Shown in pieces: positions 35,601-47,600 of a stretch of DNA of 64,000 bases. Below the pieces are notes generated by a model. The model was not told the DNA's origin and did not search any database. It was given only the letters and a program-made list of their open reading frames with translations. Both the position numbers and the translations under genes were made by a program. Within the stretch, counting starts at the first letter, position 1, and the number at the start of each line of letters is the position of its first letter. This DNA comes from Rugalucina vietnamica. Its lineage: Eukaryota > Mollusca > Bivalvia > Lucinida > Lucinidae. The stretch spans positions 62,386,931 to 62,450,930 of the forward strand of contig OZ024869.1 in the NCBI GenBank assembly GCA_964017185.1, given 5' to 3'.

Positions 35601-38600
35601 TTAAAGGATTTGTATATACATTTTAAAGATTGCAAATATAAACAAAATTTAAAATCACTTTTTGGTATAAAACTGACTGTTTTGAGAATTTCATTATACA
35701 CGTACATGTATTTCTTCAGACATCTACACACCTTAAGTATAGTGCATAAGTTTGGAAATGCCAGAAGGTGATCAGAGAGACAGAATTGTCATGCTTATCT
35801 GCAAGTGAATGATGGATTCTTTTTCTCGCACATCTTAAGCAGCAAGGCTTGATTTTTCCTCAACTTAACCACTGAAATCAAGCGGTTTTGATGTCGTTTT
35901 GACGTCAGTGCTTAATAAAGAAGTATAACCAAAGTTGTTTTCATTCTTTAAAATGATGTCATTCCTGTGTAAGATATGGATTTCTTAATCATTATTCAGG
36001 GTAAAATACATGTACATGTAATGGATTTTTGTATCTGGTGTGCTGGTGTGCAAGAAAAGAAGGTGTAACACACACTTTGTGACAGCAAGACTTTAATTTA
36101 TGAACAATTTAATTCCTTCTCACTTTCTTCATATCTTCTTTCGTTAAATTTTATTTTATTTATCAAAGTTTAGGAAAACTTACTAAAATTTTCTGTTGAG
36201 GACACACAAGTCAAAGTGAGCAGTGCCAGGTTTTCAGCTATATGGCATCCAATTGCCACCTTCACCAGCCTCTGGTAAACAGTCTTATGTTCTCCCATGT
36301 TTATACTAGTCAGCCAGTGATAGTAGCACCCCACTAGCAGAAATCTCAGCCCCAGCTGTAGGGCGATACAGATCCGCCATACATATCTCTGAGGGGTAAA
36401 CCCTCCAATAGCAGCACTGATGGATGGTAGGAAATTATACACCTGAAATATATGCAGACGGGTGCCAAATCAACATAACATAACAGGGAAGCTTTTTTTA
36501 TTTTTTTTAATTCAGTTTTACATCCCTTTCAAGATTATTTCCGCTCATATGAGACGGGCCAATCAGTAGGTGGGAAAAAACGGGAGAACCCCAAGAAAAA
36601 ACACCTGGCACACCGGCAAGCAGAACTTCGCTTGTCTCACATGTGGCCAGTACGAGGCTCGAATCCACACAAGTCACAGTGGTGAGATGATCGAGTGAGT
36701 TTAAGAGACAGCGCTCTTAACCGCTCAACCACGGGGGCTGCTTAGGGAAGCTTTTATCTGTAGAAGAGTCCTCTAAAATGAAATTTCAAGCCTCCAGTTA
36801 CTATGACCTGAAAAGTGGCCTATTTCATAGAGTAGGTGAGAACAGTTGAACCACAGGATATGAGCCTCTGTGTGAGAAAACCAACAATTTGATTTCCGAC
36901 CAGGTCCGACACAAACTAGCCTGTATAGTCACAGAAGATGGGTAGAGGCTGGAAATTCAGGATTTACAAAGTAGAGGCATTGTATTATCCGTGTAGCGAA
37001 AACAAAGGCGCTGATCAGCTTCGCAGTTACTGCAAAGCTGATCTGCGCCTTTGTCTTCGACTATGCAGATTGTTGGTTTTCCCATGCTGCGGATCATATA
37101 TGCTCCCCTTAAGTTTATGAATCAGCTACAGACTTAAGTATTAGATTTTGGTGTGACCATGTGAGATGGCAAATCCAAGATGTGCCAGGAAAACAAGAAT
37201 TATCCGACAAGAGAAAATTTGCAACACTCCAAAGCTAGATCTTGCCATTGTTGATGAACATATGAAATTTGGTCACATCTCTCAATTTATTCTCAAAATA
37301 TTGAGCAGAAACCAAATTCTGACATCATTCAGGGGCTGAAACTATCATCCACCATGCATGATCCTAATAATATTACCTCTATACTCAATAAGTGACCACT
37401 AGACTGTGTGTATAAGAAGGAAAATTTCCAAATCCTTCAAATGTGGTCCAGTGCATAAATTTATAAGTTAAAGGGATGCCAGTTCACTTAATGAAACTGA
37501 TTTTATCTGTGACCTAGAAGAACAACCATGGTCAGTGATGAATATTTTTGATTATTTTACTACAACTTTAACTCAGTTCTAGATAAATATGCACCTAAAA
37601 AGAAATGGAGAGTAAAAAAATCAAAGCAGCCACATTGAATGAACCATAACATAATGGCTGCACGGAGAACAAGAGACTCCATAGACAAATCAAACAACAT
37701 GGCTGAATACCAGTTGTGGAGAAACAGAACCTCCTGTCTCATTCACAATACTAAGAAAGAGTTCTATTCCCAAAGTATAAATGATAATTATAAAAATCCA
37801 ACATGCCTCTGGCAAAATTTGCATGATGATACTCATAAATCATTAAAACAACAAACAAACTTCATTCATGATAATCATGGACATCCTATCCTAGATCCTG
37901 AAACATCTGCAAACCATTTCAATGAGTTTTTCACATCTCTATATAAAGACTTAAATCCTGATGATACCAGACAAACTACAATCTGTACTAAGTTAAAAGA
38001 GGTGACCACCGTGGCCTGTGGCCGAGTGGTTAAGAGCGCTGATAGTTCATTACCGCACCTAATCATTCAACCATCTCACTGCTGTGTCTGGTGTGGTACG
38101 GGTTCGAACCCCATACATGGCACATGTGAGACAAGCCAAGTTCTGCTTGCGGGTGTGCCAGGTGGTCTTTCTTGGTGTTCTCCTGTTTTTGCCCCACCTA
38201 CTGATTGGCCCGTCTCATATGTCGAGCTGAAATAATCTTGAAAGGGACGTTAAACTGAATGAAAAAAAGGAAAAAGGTAAAAGACTTTGTAGATGAAAAA
38301 GTGCCTGATGGTACAGAGTTTGACATTCCCCTTGTTTCTGCATCATTTTCTGCAAAGTCAACAAGGCCACGGGAATAGATGACAGAAGTGCCAAAAATCT
38401 AAAATTATCTGCACCTGTCATATCTCAGCCCCTACTGCATGACATTTATAACTATAGGCCTACTTCCGTACTCCCGATTATTACTGGCATTTCTGAATGG
38501 CATATCAGCACATGCTTGATAGATTTTCTAGACAAGCATGGGCTTTATATATGACAATTAGTCTGGCTTTAGATTTTCTAGACAAGCATGGGCTTTATAT

Positions 38601-41600
38601 ATGACAATTAGTCTGGCTTTAGACAGCATCATTCTTGCTAGACTTAGTGTAGTTCGATTATGGAATTTTCATAATCGATCATCGAAAAAAATCAGACATG
38701 ACTTTTCGATCCATCATTGATTATAATCGAAACTGGAAAGGTTATAGTGTTTGGAAAGTACCAGGGCTTGATACCAAGTCTTTAATAAGGATTTTGTTTG
38801 CTTGTTTGGTTTAGGTCTTAGAAAAACTTATACATGTATCTCTGTCTGAAAAAACAAAGTTTTGTCAATTGTAATCTTGTCATGAAATGCTCATTATAGG
38901 ACATGTGCAAGGGAAGATTACAATGTCATTAACTTATTGCAGTGACTTGATACAATATCAAAACTACCTGGAAATGAACTCAGAAGCAGCTAGATGTCAT
39001 TTTCTGACTAAAATCTTTGATAAAAGACAAACTCCATCTCAACTTAACATGACCCACAGAATTTAAATTGATAATCAATTATGACAAAATCATTATCGAT
39101 CATCAATCAGTCAACAGCAAACGAATGATTATCGATATGAATCGATAATCGTTACAACACTAGCTAGACTCCTTAGAGACACATTATTTTGCTACTGTAG
39201 GCGGGGTGGCCTTGCCTAATCACCTGTAATAGACAGTCCAGGAGGCATAGCGCACATCAAAGGTTTGTCTTATCTAAGTCTTATGGGGTCATTAGTCTTT
39301 TTCTTGAAGGGTCCACTTAAAGGTAAATTTGATATAAATTGTTTACAACTGGTTTAAAGCTATGAACAACAATGAAATAGTAGGGACAGTTTTGTTAGAT
39401 CTTTCCAAAAAGGTACAAGAAGGCAATGATCAGGAAATGGTCCAATCAGAAAGAAATTCACACTCCATAAACTGAGGGGTGGAAAAAAACTAAAATGACA
39501 CTTAGGTACTTATACTAAGAAAACATATCGTAAACCGAGTGAGCAGCTATTCCCCAATAGGTGGCCATTCAGTTACCCGAACTGAACTAAAAATATGTGA
39601 AAACGTACATAAGGCTCAAACAGCACAAAAATCAACTCCAAATTACAAAACTTATAGAACCACAACAGAAGTATCGCCTTGGAACGATCAGTAATATAAA
39701 ATTACTGGGGGGCTTTGATCTTGTAAGCCATCAAATTCTAAAACAAAAGTTAGCAGCATACAAATTCAGTCAGTCATCCAAAAAGTGGTTTAATTCATAT
39801 TTAAGTAATAGATTCCTCTGGGAAACTCTCTAGGAACAAAGAGATTAAAGCTGGTGTCTCTCAGGGTTCACACAATACTGAGATTACTGACACAATACCA
39901 TATACAGGGCAATCCCACCACTAATAATAATTATTTATTGTTGTTTGCGCATTTAAAACTGAAAGATCTCGTTTTCTAATAGAAAGCATGTGTTTATGAA
40001 CTGTGTCAGTTGCGTGTATATGCACGAGTGATAATTGCTATTGTATTTTAGTAATTTTTCGACGACACAATCAATTGCTCGTGAAGCCTAAATGACATGT
40101 ATTGTTTTCAAAGCCATTAAAGTTGTGAAAATAAAGCCAAGGGCACTGGGGGATTATCCACAGACTGCATAGACAGGAAACACATGTTGCTGTAGGCTAT
40201 TGATGGCACCTGTTATGCAACGTTGCTCATTATCAATGGTGATACAAACCAAACATTGTCCAAACATTGGGACACCTAAATCTTGTATTATTCAATCCAT
40301 TCAGCTAATGCAAATGTACCTGCGCGATTAAAAACGGCAAATTTAAATAATTGCCAATAAGTCAACAACGGAACCCTACGATACAACAACAACATACGCC
40401 AGGAGTCAAGGACGCTCTTAACTTTCACTTGTGCCGTATTGTAAATATATGACTTTTATCATTTGTAGATGGTTTTTAACGGATTAAAATGTGGGAACAT
40501 GCATGGTTAAATAATTTTGTCTATTCCATTCTACAAGGACTCCAAGGTAAACCGCCAATTCGCTGGTTTAAACCAATAAATACACCTAATAGGAGCTTTT
40601 CCCCACCCACAAAAACTACAGAAACAGCATGCAGCCTGGCCCGACTCGGTAGATTCTGACCTTCACTAAGTCAGGATTTTGGACTATAAAACTGTGATTT
40701 TCTCAGGAGGGTACAGGATTTCCACTTTTTGTACTTTGTAAATGGATATTAGCTTTATGAAACCGTGAAGTGGCGTGTAAGGGAAATTTCGTTTAGGACA
40801 AGAAAACATCAGAAACTATTTTATGTCAAAATACGGATGACCGCCATTATTATGATATCTATACAAGTGTCTTCTTTTTTCAAAAGCTCAAACATGCTAA
40901 AATCACTAATATAGAGTGCATTTAGTGCAAGTCAGACGCCAGTGGATTTACATTATGTGCCTGTGACTTGTGGACCCCAACCAGCGCCTTATAACAGGAT
41001 TGCCCTGTATTTATTTTGTTTTTTAATATCTTGATTTAGATCTATATTTCGGAGCAAAAACTGTTTGAAAGAGGTCAAAATAGATGTAATTTTTCATTGA
41101 CAGTGGCAGTAAACACCCTTAAATCAGGGAACTGCTATACCTGGAATTCGTACTTAATTATAGCGGAAATTGGCACCTTTAGCAGCATACTGGGTGCTCA
41201 ATGCAAATAGACCAACAGTCGAGAGCCATTATCACCTAATTATTATCGCCTTTGATCCCTATCTCCTGCACCGCGGTAGCTTCTTAAGAATTTTAGAACT
41301 TTGCCTGAAATTTTAATACCGGAAATAACAGTGCCATATGCGCAAGTGTCACCACAGGGTGACACCTGTCTTCATGTATGCGCACTCAATGAAATTTAAT
41401 TACGTTTAAGTGTCTGAACCATAATTAAGATGATATGCATAGATAGTGGAATATAGATGAAAAGTCAAGAATTGAAATTTCTAATTTTCAAGAAAGTGGT
41501 GATTTTCTTTTTAAAATTTTACATTGTTCCGATGCTGTGCGACAATGTTTCGTTTAATAATTACGTAGGACAAACTTTGCAGTTTAATCTAATGTTCAAC

Positions 41601-44598
41601 TTTGCATTTATGCCTGGAAGTGCCGTATTGCCGGTTCGTAGAATTACCAAAACACACCAAAACACCGGAACACACTGGTAATTACCAAAACACACTTATT
41701 TTATTGGTAATTGGAAATGTGTAATGGCACAGGTGTCAGTATAGCGAACGGGAAGAGGTATGAGGTATTAACATTATATAAGGCTTCTTTCATAGTGTCA
41801 TAACTTGATGATAAGGTGTTAATTTTCGACATTATATGGCTTCTTTCATGAAGAGGAGGGATGGGGTGAATGGTTGGAAGTGCACGTGTAATTATTTTGG
41901 ACATCATAATGCTTCTTTCATAATGTATAGTGGTCCTGAAAAGGACCGTTTTTGAGACATTTAATCTCGGGAACCGCAGAATGTGAGTCTTATTCTAAAG
42001 AAGTATTTTCGAAGGCCACATTTTTTGCTGTCTTGTGTTGGTTCTGACAAATGGACCTTGTCGCTGTGGTAGTCTCTAGGATATCGTATGTCATGGAATT
42101 TGATGACCCGCGTGCCGTATTCCTTGAACAGTAACTTGTTTATAGCTTTTTTGTCGCTGTCGAACTTTGCTTATGTTAGACCGCGGGGTTTACTTTTTGA
42201 AAAATCGCCTCGTGGTAGAATTTCTGAAATATACACTCGACGCACGTCAGTTTCTTCTAGCTTTTCTACCAGGTCATGGATGTTGTTGAAGATGACTTCT
42301 GGATGGGAGATGGGACTGATGTCGTTGCCGCCGATGGACAGGAAGACGTAGTCAGATTTTGCAGCGGCTTGTTTCATTTTTTTTTCATAGTATCGTCGAG
42401 TTCGTCGCAGCGCAGCCCCCCTTGTCAAAGAAATCTCGTAGGTCCCGGAAAATGAAGGTCGCCGTCGCAGAAGTTCTGTAGCCTCTTGACGTATTTTTAC
42501 TCCAAAACATTGATTGTGGGTACACGTTAGAAACGCCTCGGCGAGGCAGTTCTAACGTGTACCCACAATCTATGTTTTGAGCAAAAATAAGAAAAATATC
42601 AAAATTTTTAGCTGAAAATTTTCAATTTTTAAAGCTTAAAAAAACTGTTTATCGCATGTGTATGTTTTCGTAATGCAGATGACAGTATATAATGTTCCCT
42701 CGGCGAGGCGGTTCTAACCCACAATCTATGTTTTAAGCAAAAATATTAAAGATATCAGAAATTTTCCGCTAAAAATATCAATTTTTTATGATGAAAAATT
42801 CTCTGTATATTGCATGGGCATGTTCTTCGTAATGTTCGAACCACAAGTAACGTTTGACGCTTTAGGCATGTACGAATATTAGGTACATGCACATCTTGTA
42901 CATATGCTTATTTCTTTACATACAAGTATTACATGGACATATTTTTGTAATGATTCGTTCTTTCTTTTTTTCTGTCTGTCTGTCTTTCTTTTTCTTTCTT
43001 TCTTTCTTTAAATATTGTAACATATAACTCATCTTAAGCTTAAAATTCTGTCTTAAAATTCTATCTTGACCACAAAAACCATCTGTATCAAAAATAAATG
43101 CTTGAAACGAATTTTTGACGGCAGACGTTTTAGTATTAAATTTGTGAAATATGTGTATTGGGTGTCATTCGAGTTACTGAAAGGTGTTGCAGACCATTTA
43201 TTACCTGTGTGTATTCAAGCTCAGACTGTTTATTACCTGGCACGTGACTAGTGTGTATCCAAGGAGTTATATTTTAGGACACTGATTTAGCCATGGGTAT
43301 TCTTTAAAATGCTACCGTTTACATTTCTAGATGTCTACCGAATTCAAATTTTATATTTTAAATAACCAAATGAAATTTTACATGTTAATATATACTTAAA
43401 TGCAAAAGAAACGCAACAATTTACATCCTCGTCTTCTTCTACAGTATTTAACGAAATAGTATGATTTCTAATCAAAGAGTTCATCTCATCATACTCATGC
43501 ATCTTGCACTCGTGCATTGTGTGTGCGAGTATGCACCGTATTTTTGCAATGAGCAATGATATTTTCGTTTTGTTTTTTTTTGTTTATTTTCAGCTAAAAA
43601 AAAATCTGTATATTACATGGGCAAGTTTTTTCAGTCGCGTCGAGACGCTGAGACAAAATTGTTTATGGTATTTAGGTGTCTTATATATGTATATTGCATG
43701 GAGGTTTTTGTCATGGGCTACTCGTTTGAACAGCCTCTACCAGGCGGTTCTAACAAGTACCCACAATCAATGTTTGTTATAAAATATCCGTTTTTCCGAT
43801 GAACTTATCATTTTTTACAGCTAAAAATCTCTTATTGCATGGGCAAAATTTTGTTTTGTCTTTTTGGTTTAACGTATTGACTTTACTAACTTACATGCAA
43901 TGTTTATCTTTAACATTTCTTTTAATGTGGAAGCCATATTAAATACTTCTTGAATATATAAATATTTCTAAATTTCACTGTGATACCTATCATTACGAAA
44001 ACAGGCCCATGTAATATAAAGGTTTTTCTTGTGATACCTATCATTACGCAAACAGGCCCATGTAATATAAAGGTTTTTCTTAAGTTGTAAAACTTGAACA
44101 TTTTCAGTAGAAAATTTTTGATATTTTTCTTATTTTTGCTCAAAACATAGATTGTGGGTACACGTTAGAACCGCCTCAGCGAGGCGGTTCTAACGAGTAC
44201 CCACAATCTTTGTTTTGGAGCAAAATAAGAAAAATAGGTATACCCCTGCATACCCCAGTTTTACTATATAAAAGTGGGGTTTAAGGGGGTATTCATTGCA
44301 CGGACATGTTTTTCTGGTGACTTTTATAAAACAAAGTTGTTTGTTTTGGGACTTTTTCCCCGATATTTGTATACACATACACTACAGTGACAAAGAACAT
44401 CTGTACATATTTTTGATTCATTTTTCTCAATTTACAGACTGACACTCCTTATTATTTACTGTGCTTATTATGATACTTGTGATACACTGTTGCTTACCTG
44501 TACTGAACATTGCTTATTTGCTGCTTTTTACCATAGTGTTCTACATAATTTGATTTTTGAATATACATGTACATTGTTTTTTATATACACCCTATTGT

Positions 44599-44672
<74 letters not shown>

Positions 44673-47600
44673 TAATTCACTGATTAAATGAATATAATAA
44701 AATAAATCTTTAAATCATTTGTTCGTTTCTCTTCTCACCAGCTTCTTCTATTGTGCACATGGCTCCGCAACTGGAGGCACCCAACTCTAGATCTAGCTAC
44801 TCTGCAAATTTACTGGAAACGCATATTAAATGATCGGATTGTACTATGCGCTTTTCTGACCAAGGATATTATACCAAATTTAAATGTAAATACATTAAAA
44901 AACATGGGGATGCTAATTAGGCTGCACAGGTTTCATTGTTGTAAGGCCAATCTGATCAGGTAAGCCAATTACCACGGTACATTAATAATGTCAACAATTT
45001 GATGATAGGGTGTGAAAATCAATAACAATTAATTATATGCAAGGCAGACCAAAACACACCAAATAAATAATATTTATCACACTTACAACTGACATCAATC
45101 AAAAGAGAATATAACTTTTTATCATCTGAGTCTCATAAATATACTACAGTACTAGATAACACAAAATATAAGTGTGTTTTGGTAATTACCAGTGTGTTCC
45201 GGTGTTTTGGTGTGTTTTGGTAATTCTACGCACCCGCCGTATTGCTGTTTTATCGCATTTTAAAACATGGTTCTGTTGAACAACGACTCTCATCGCTACC
45301 GCACTGAGATGGCTGGAAGAAATAATGGATGTGACTGGATTCAGGGCGTACATTTTAAAACGGCGAAAACGGGTAACCAGCGATCAAACCGAAAGATTAG
45401 TAACCTCTGATTGCTTCAGACTTGATTGACCATTGAAAACAAGCGGTCCAGTCACATGGCACTTGGGATTTTGTTGTGTGAGACATGATTGACCAATGAA
45501 AACAAGCAGTCCAGTCACATGGCAAACGGGATTTCGGGGATCATTTCCTTTACTGTAAACAACTGTGGCCATCTCAGTGCGGTAGCGATGAAAACCGCTG
45601 TTTAACAGACGATTTTGTGGGTATGCAAGGGAATATTTAAATGCTTTCTGTGTCCGTTTGAAGCGTAATGATTCCCGGACATGCTGATATATATAAGATT
45701 CTTGTAAGTTACGGATTAGTGAATCAGTTTGTCTTTTCAAAGTGACGGTCGTTTTTTTCTCTACATTCAGGATGGCACATCAGTATTTTGATTGCTTTCT
45801 ATAGATTTTGTGCAAACAAAAGAAGCAAAACCCAGGACCAAAAGGGCGGTCCTGAACCATCCCTTGAGAATTTTGATCATGAATTGTCAGTCAATTAAAA
45901 ATAAAAAGGCTGAAATTCACACTGTCATAGAATCGGCTAAACCTGACATCATATTGGGGAATGAGTCATGGTTAACCCCAGACATTAAAAACTCAGAGAT
46001 TTTTCCAGATTCCTTTGATGCTATCCGGAAAGACAGAGCTAGTGATGCGCATGGTGGTGTCTTCATTGCTTTTAGGCGTGATCTTCTCTGTACTGAAGCT
46101 CCGGAATTGGACACCAAGTGCGAAATAATTTGGTGTAAGTTGAACATTATTGGATGTAGGACTTTGTACCTTGGATCATTCTATCGTCCCCCTAGGTTCC
46201 CAACTCAGGAGCTTGAACTGAAATATCTTGAGGATTTTAATACTTCACTTTCTCGGATTATGTCAAATAAAAATGCCCATGTTCTTGTAGGCGGTGACTT
46301 CAATTGTGGTGATATTGAGTGGAGCACAATGCAGGTACCCGAGGGGGTCAAAAAGAGGCCAGTTCAGACTAAACTTGTGGACATAATACAGGATCACTGC
46401 CTCTCCCAAATGGTAAATATACACACCCGAGAAGACAAGACCCTTGATTTACTCTTCACTAACTCGCCATCCCCAATTAACCGTGTTAAAGGGATGCCCC
46501 CGATCGGCAAAGCAGATCATGACATTGTCTATATTGAATATGACATAAAGGCTAAACGGATTCAGCAGGCCCCGCGTAAGATTTTCCTATATAAACGAGC
46601 GGATATGGACGGTCTCCATGACCATCTAGCGCGCTATAGGGATTCGTTCCTTTCAACTGACCATAGTCAGGTGTCAGTCAATGACATGTGGGTCAGTTTT
46701 AAGTCGGAGGTTCTCTCGGCTATTGAAAGGTTTATTCCATCAAAAATGACCAAGACAAAATATAGCTTACCATGGATCGATAGCTCGATCAAACGCTTGA
46801 TAAGGAAACGTGATAAACTTTACTTTCGTGCTCGCAAGTCAAGCAGCCCTGACATTAAGAACCATTACAAACGGTTCAGAGCACATGTTCAAAAGAGCAT
46901 TAGAGATGCATATTGGAAGCATATTACCAATATCTTCTCCTTTGAAAATGATAACCCTGATCCCGATTGTCCCCGAAAAAATGAAAAGGCAAAAAAGTTT
47001 TGGTCATTTGTCAAGTCCCTTAAGAAAGACGCGTCTGGGATCAATACTCTTAGAGAAAATGGTATCTTGAAGACTGACACTTTGGATAAGGCTAATATTT
47101 GTAATAGGCAGTTTCAGTCAGCCTTCACTCGCGAATCAGATGATGAAATCCCCTCCAAAGGCACAAGTCCTTTCACCGCTATGGGTGAAATTACAGTTGA
47201 CCCCAATGGGGTCATTAAACTCTTGAATAATTTGAATATACATAAGGCGCCTGGGCCAGATGGCCTGAGTGCTAGGGTGTTGAAGGAATGTAGTTCTGAA
47301 ATTGCTCCTGTACTGACCTATATCTTCAATGAGTCGCTTGCTCAGGGTGCTGTACCAGACGATTGGCGACAGGCAAATGTAGCCCCGGTATTTAAGAAAG
47401 GTGAGAAATACGATGCAGCTAATTATCGACCGGTGTCGCTTACTTGTATCTGTTGCAAAACTCTAGAGCATATAATAGTCAGCAACATAAACAAACACTT
47501 GGCTCTTGAAAACATTCTTGCTGACTGTCAGCATGGGTTCCGAAGTCAAAGGTCTTGCGAAACCCAGTTAGTTCAGTTTTATCATGATTTGGTTAGTAAT

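Larger units (their letters stand above)
37540..39872 (+). pseudogene. LINE relic broken by four later events
   Basis: Coding remnants of a Jockey/CR1-like LINE are read on the plus strand: AARRTRDSIDKSNNMAEYQL and NHFNEFFTSLYKDLNPDD (before RT), NYRPTSVLP and ILARLLRDTL (RT fingers/palm), GTVLLDLSK and AFDLVSHQ (first catalytic Asp region), then AGVSQGS. Between them lie a SINE (38001-38277), a perfect 50-bp tandem duplication (38521-38570 and 38571-38620), an hAT element (38645-39162), about 130 bp of unknown DNA near 39196-39330 and repeat W (39411-39711). Frameshifts and stops are many; clearly dead. Confidence 0.85.
42490..44232. repeat. palindromic GAGGCGGTTCTAACG units
   Basis: At 42505-42570 and again at 44122-44232, GATTGTGGGTACACGTTAGA faces its complement across a GCCTCGGCGAGGC-like centre, giving near-perfect palindromes of about 60 and 110 bp. 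Single arms occur near 42705 and 43733. Arms extend into ATCTATGTTTTGAGC and AAAAATAAGAAAAATATC. The 42542-44175 interval is itself bounded by inverted copies about 95 bp long, so a smaller TIR element may lie inside Z. Confidence 0.65.
41632..45235. mobile_element. long-TIR transposon Z, 3604 bp, 10-bp target duplication
   Basis: The terminal 68 bp at each end are inverted copies with two mismatches: GTAGAATTACCAAAACACAC, CAAAACACCGGAACACAC, TGGTAATTACC at the left (41632-41699) and complement at 45168-45235. GCCGTATTGC is duplicated at 41622-41631 and 45236-45245. A 10-bp duplication with long TIRs points to Mutator-like elements. The inside holds an SGNH-hydrolase-like fragment, palindromic GAGGCGG units and microsatellites; no transposase is recognised. 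High arm identity implies a young insertion. Confidence 0.85.

Noticed and set aside
38001-38277. A functional tRNA gene
   Set aside because: A and B boxes are present, but the cloverleaf is not maintained, the body continues into SINE sequence, and short duplications flank it.
42046-42480. Part of a host lipase gene
   Set aside because: It sits between the inverted ends of element Z, is frameshifted, and no flanking exons with fitting phases were found; treated as element cargo.
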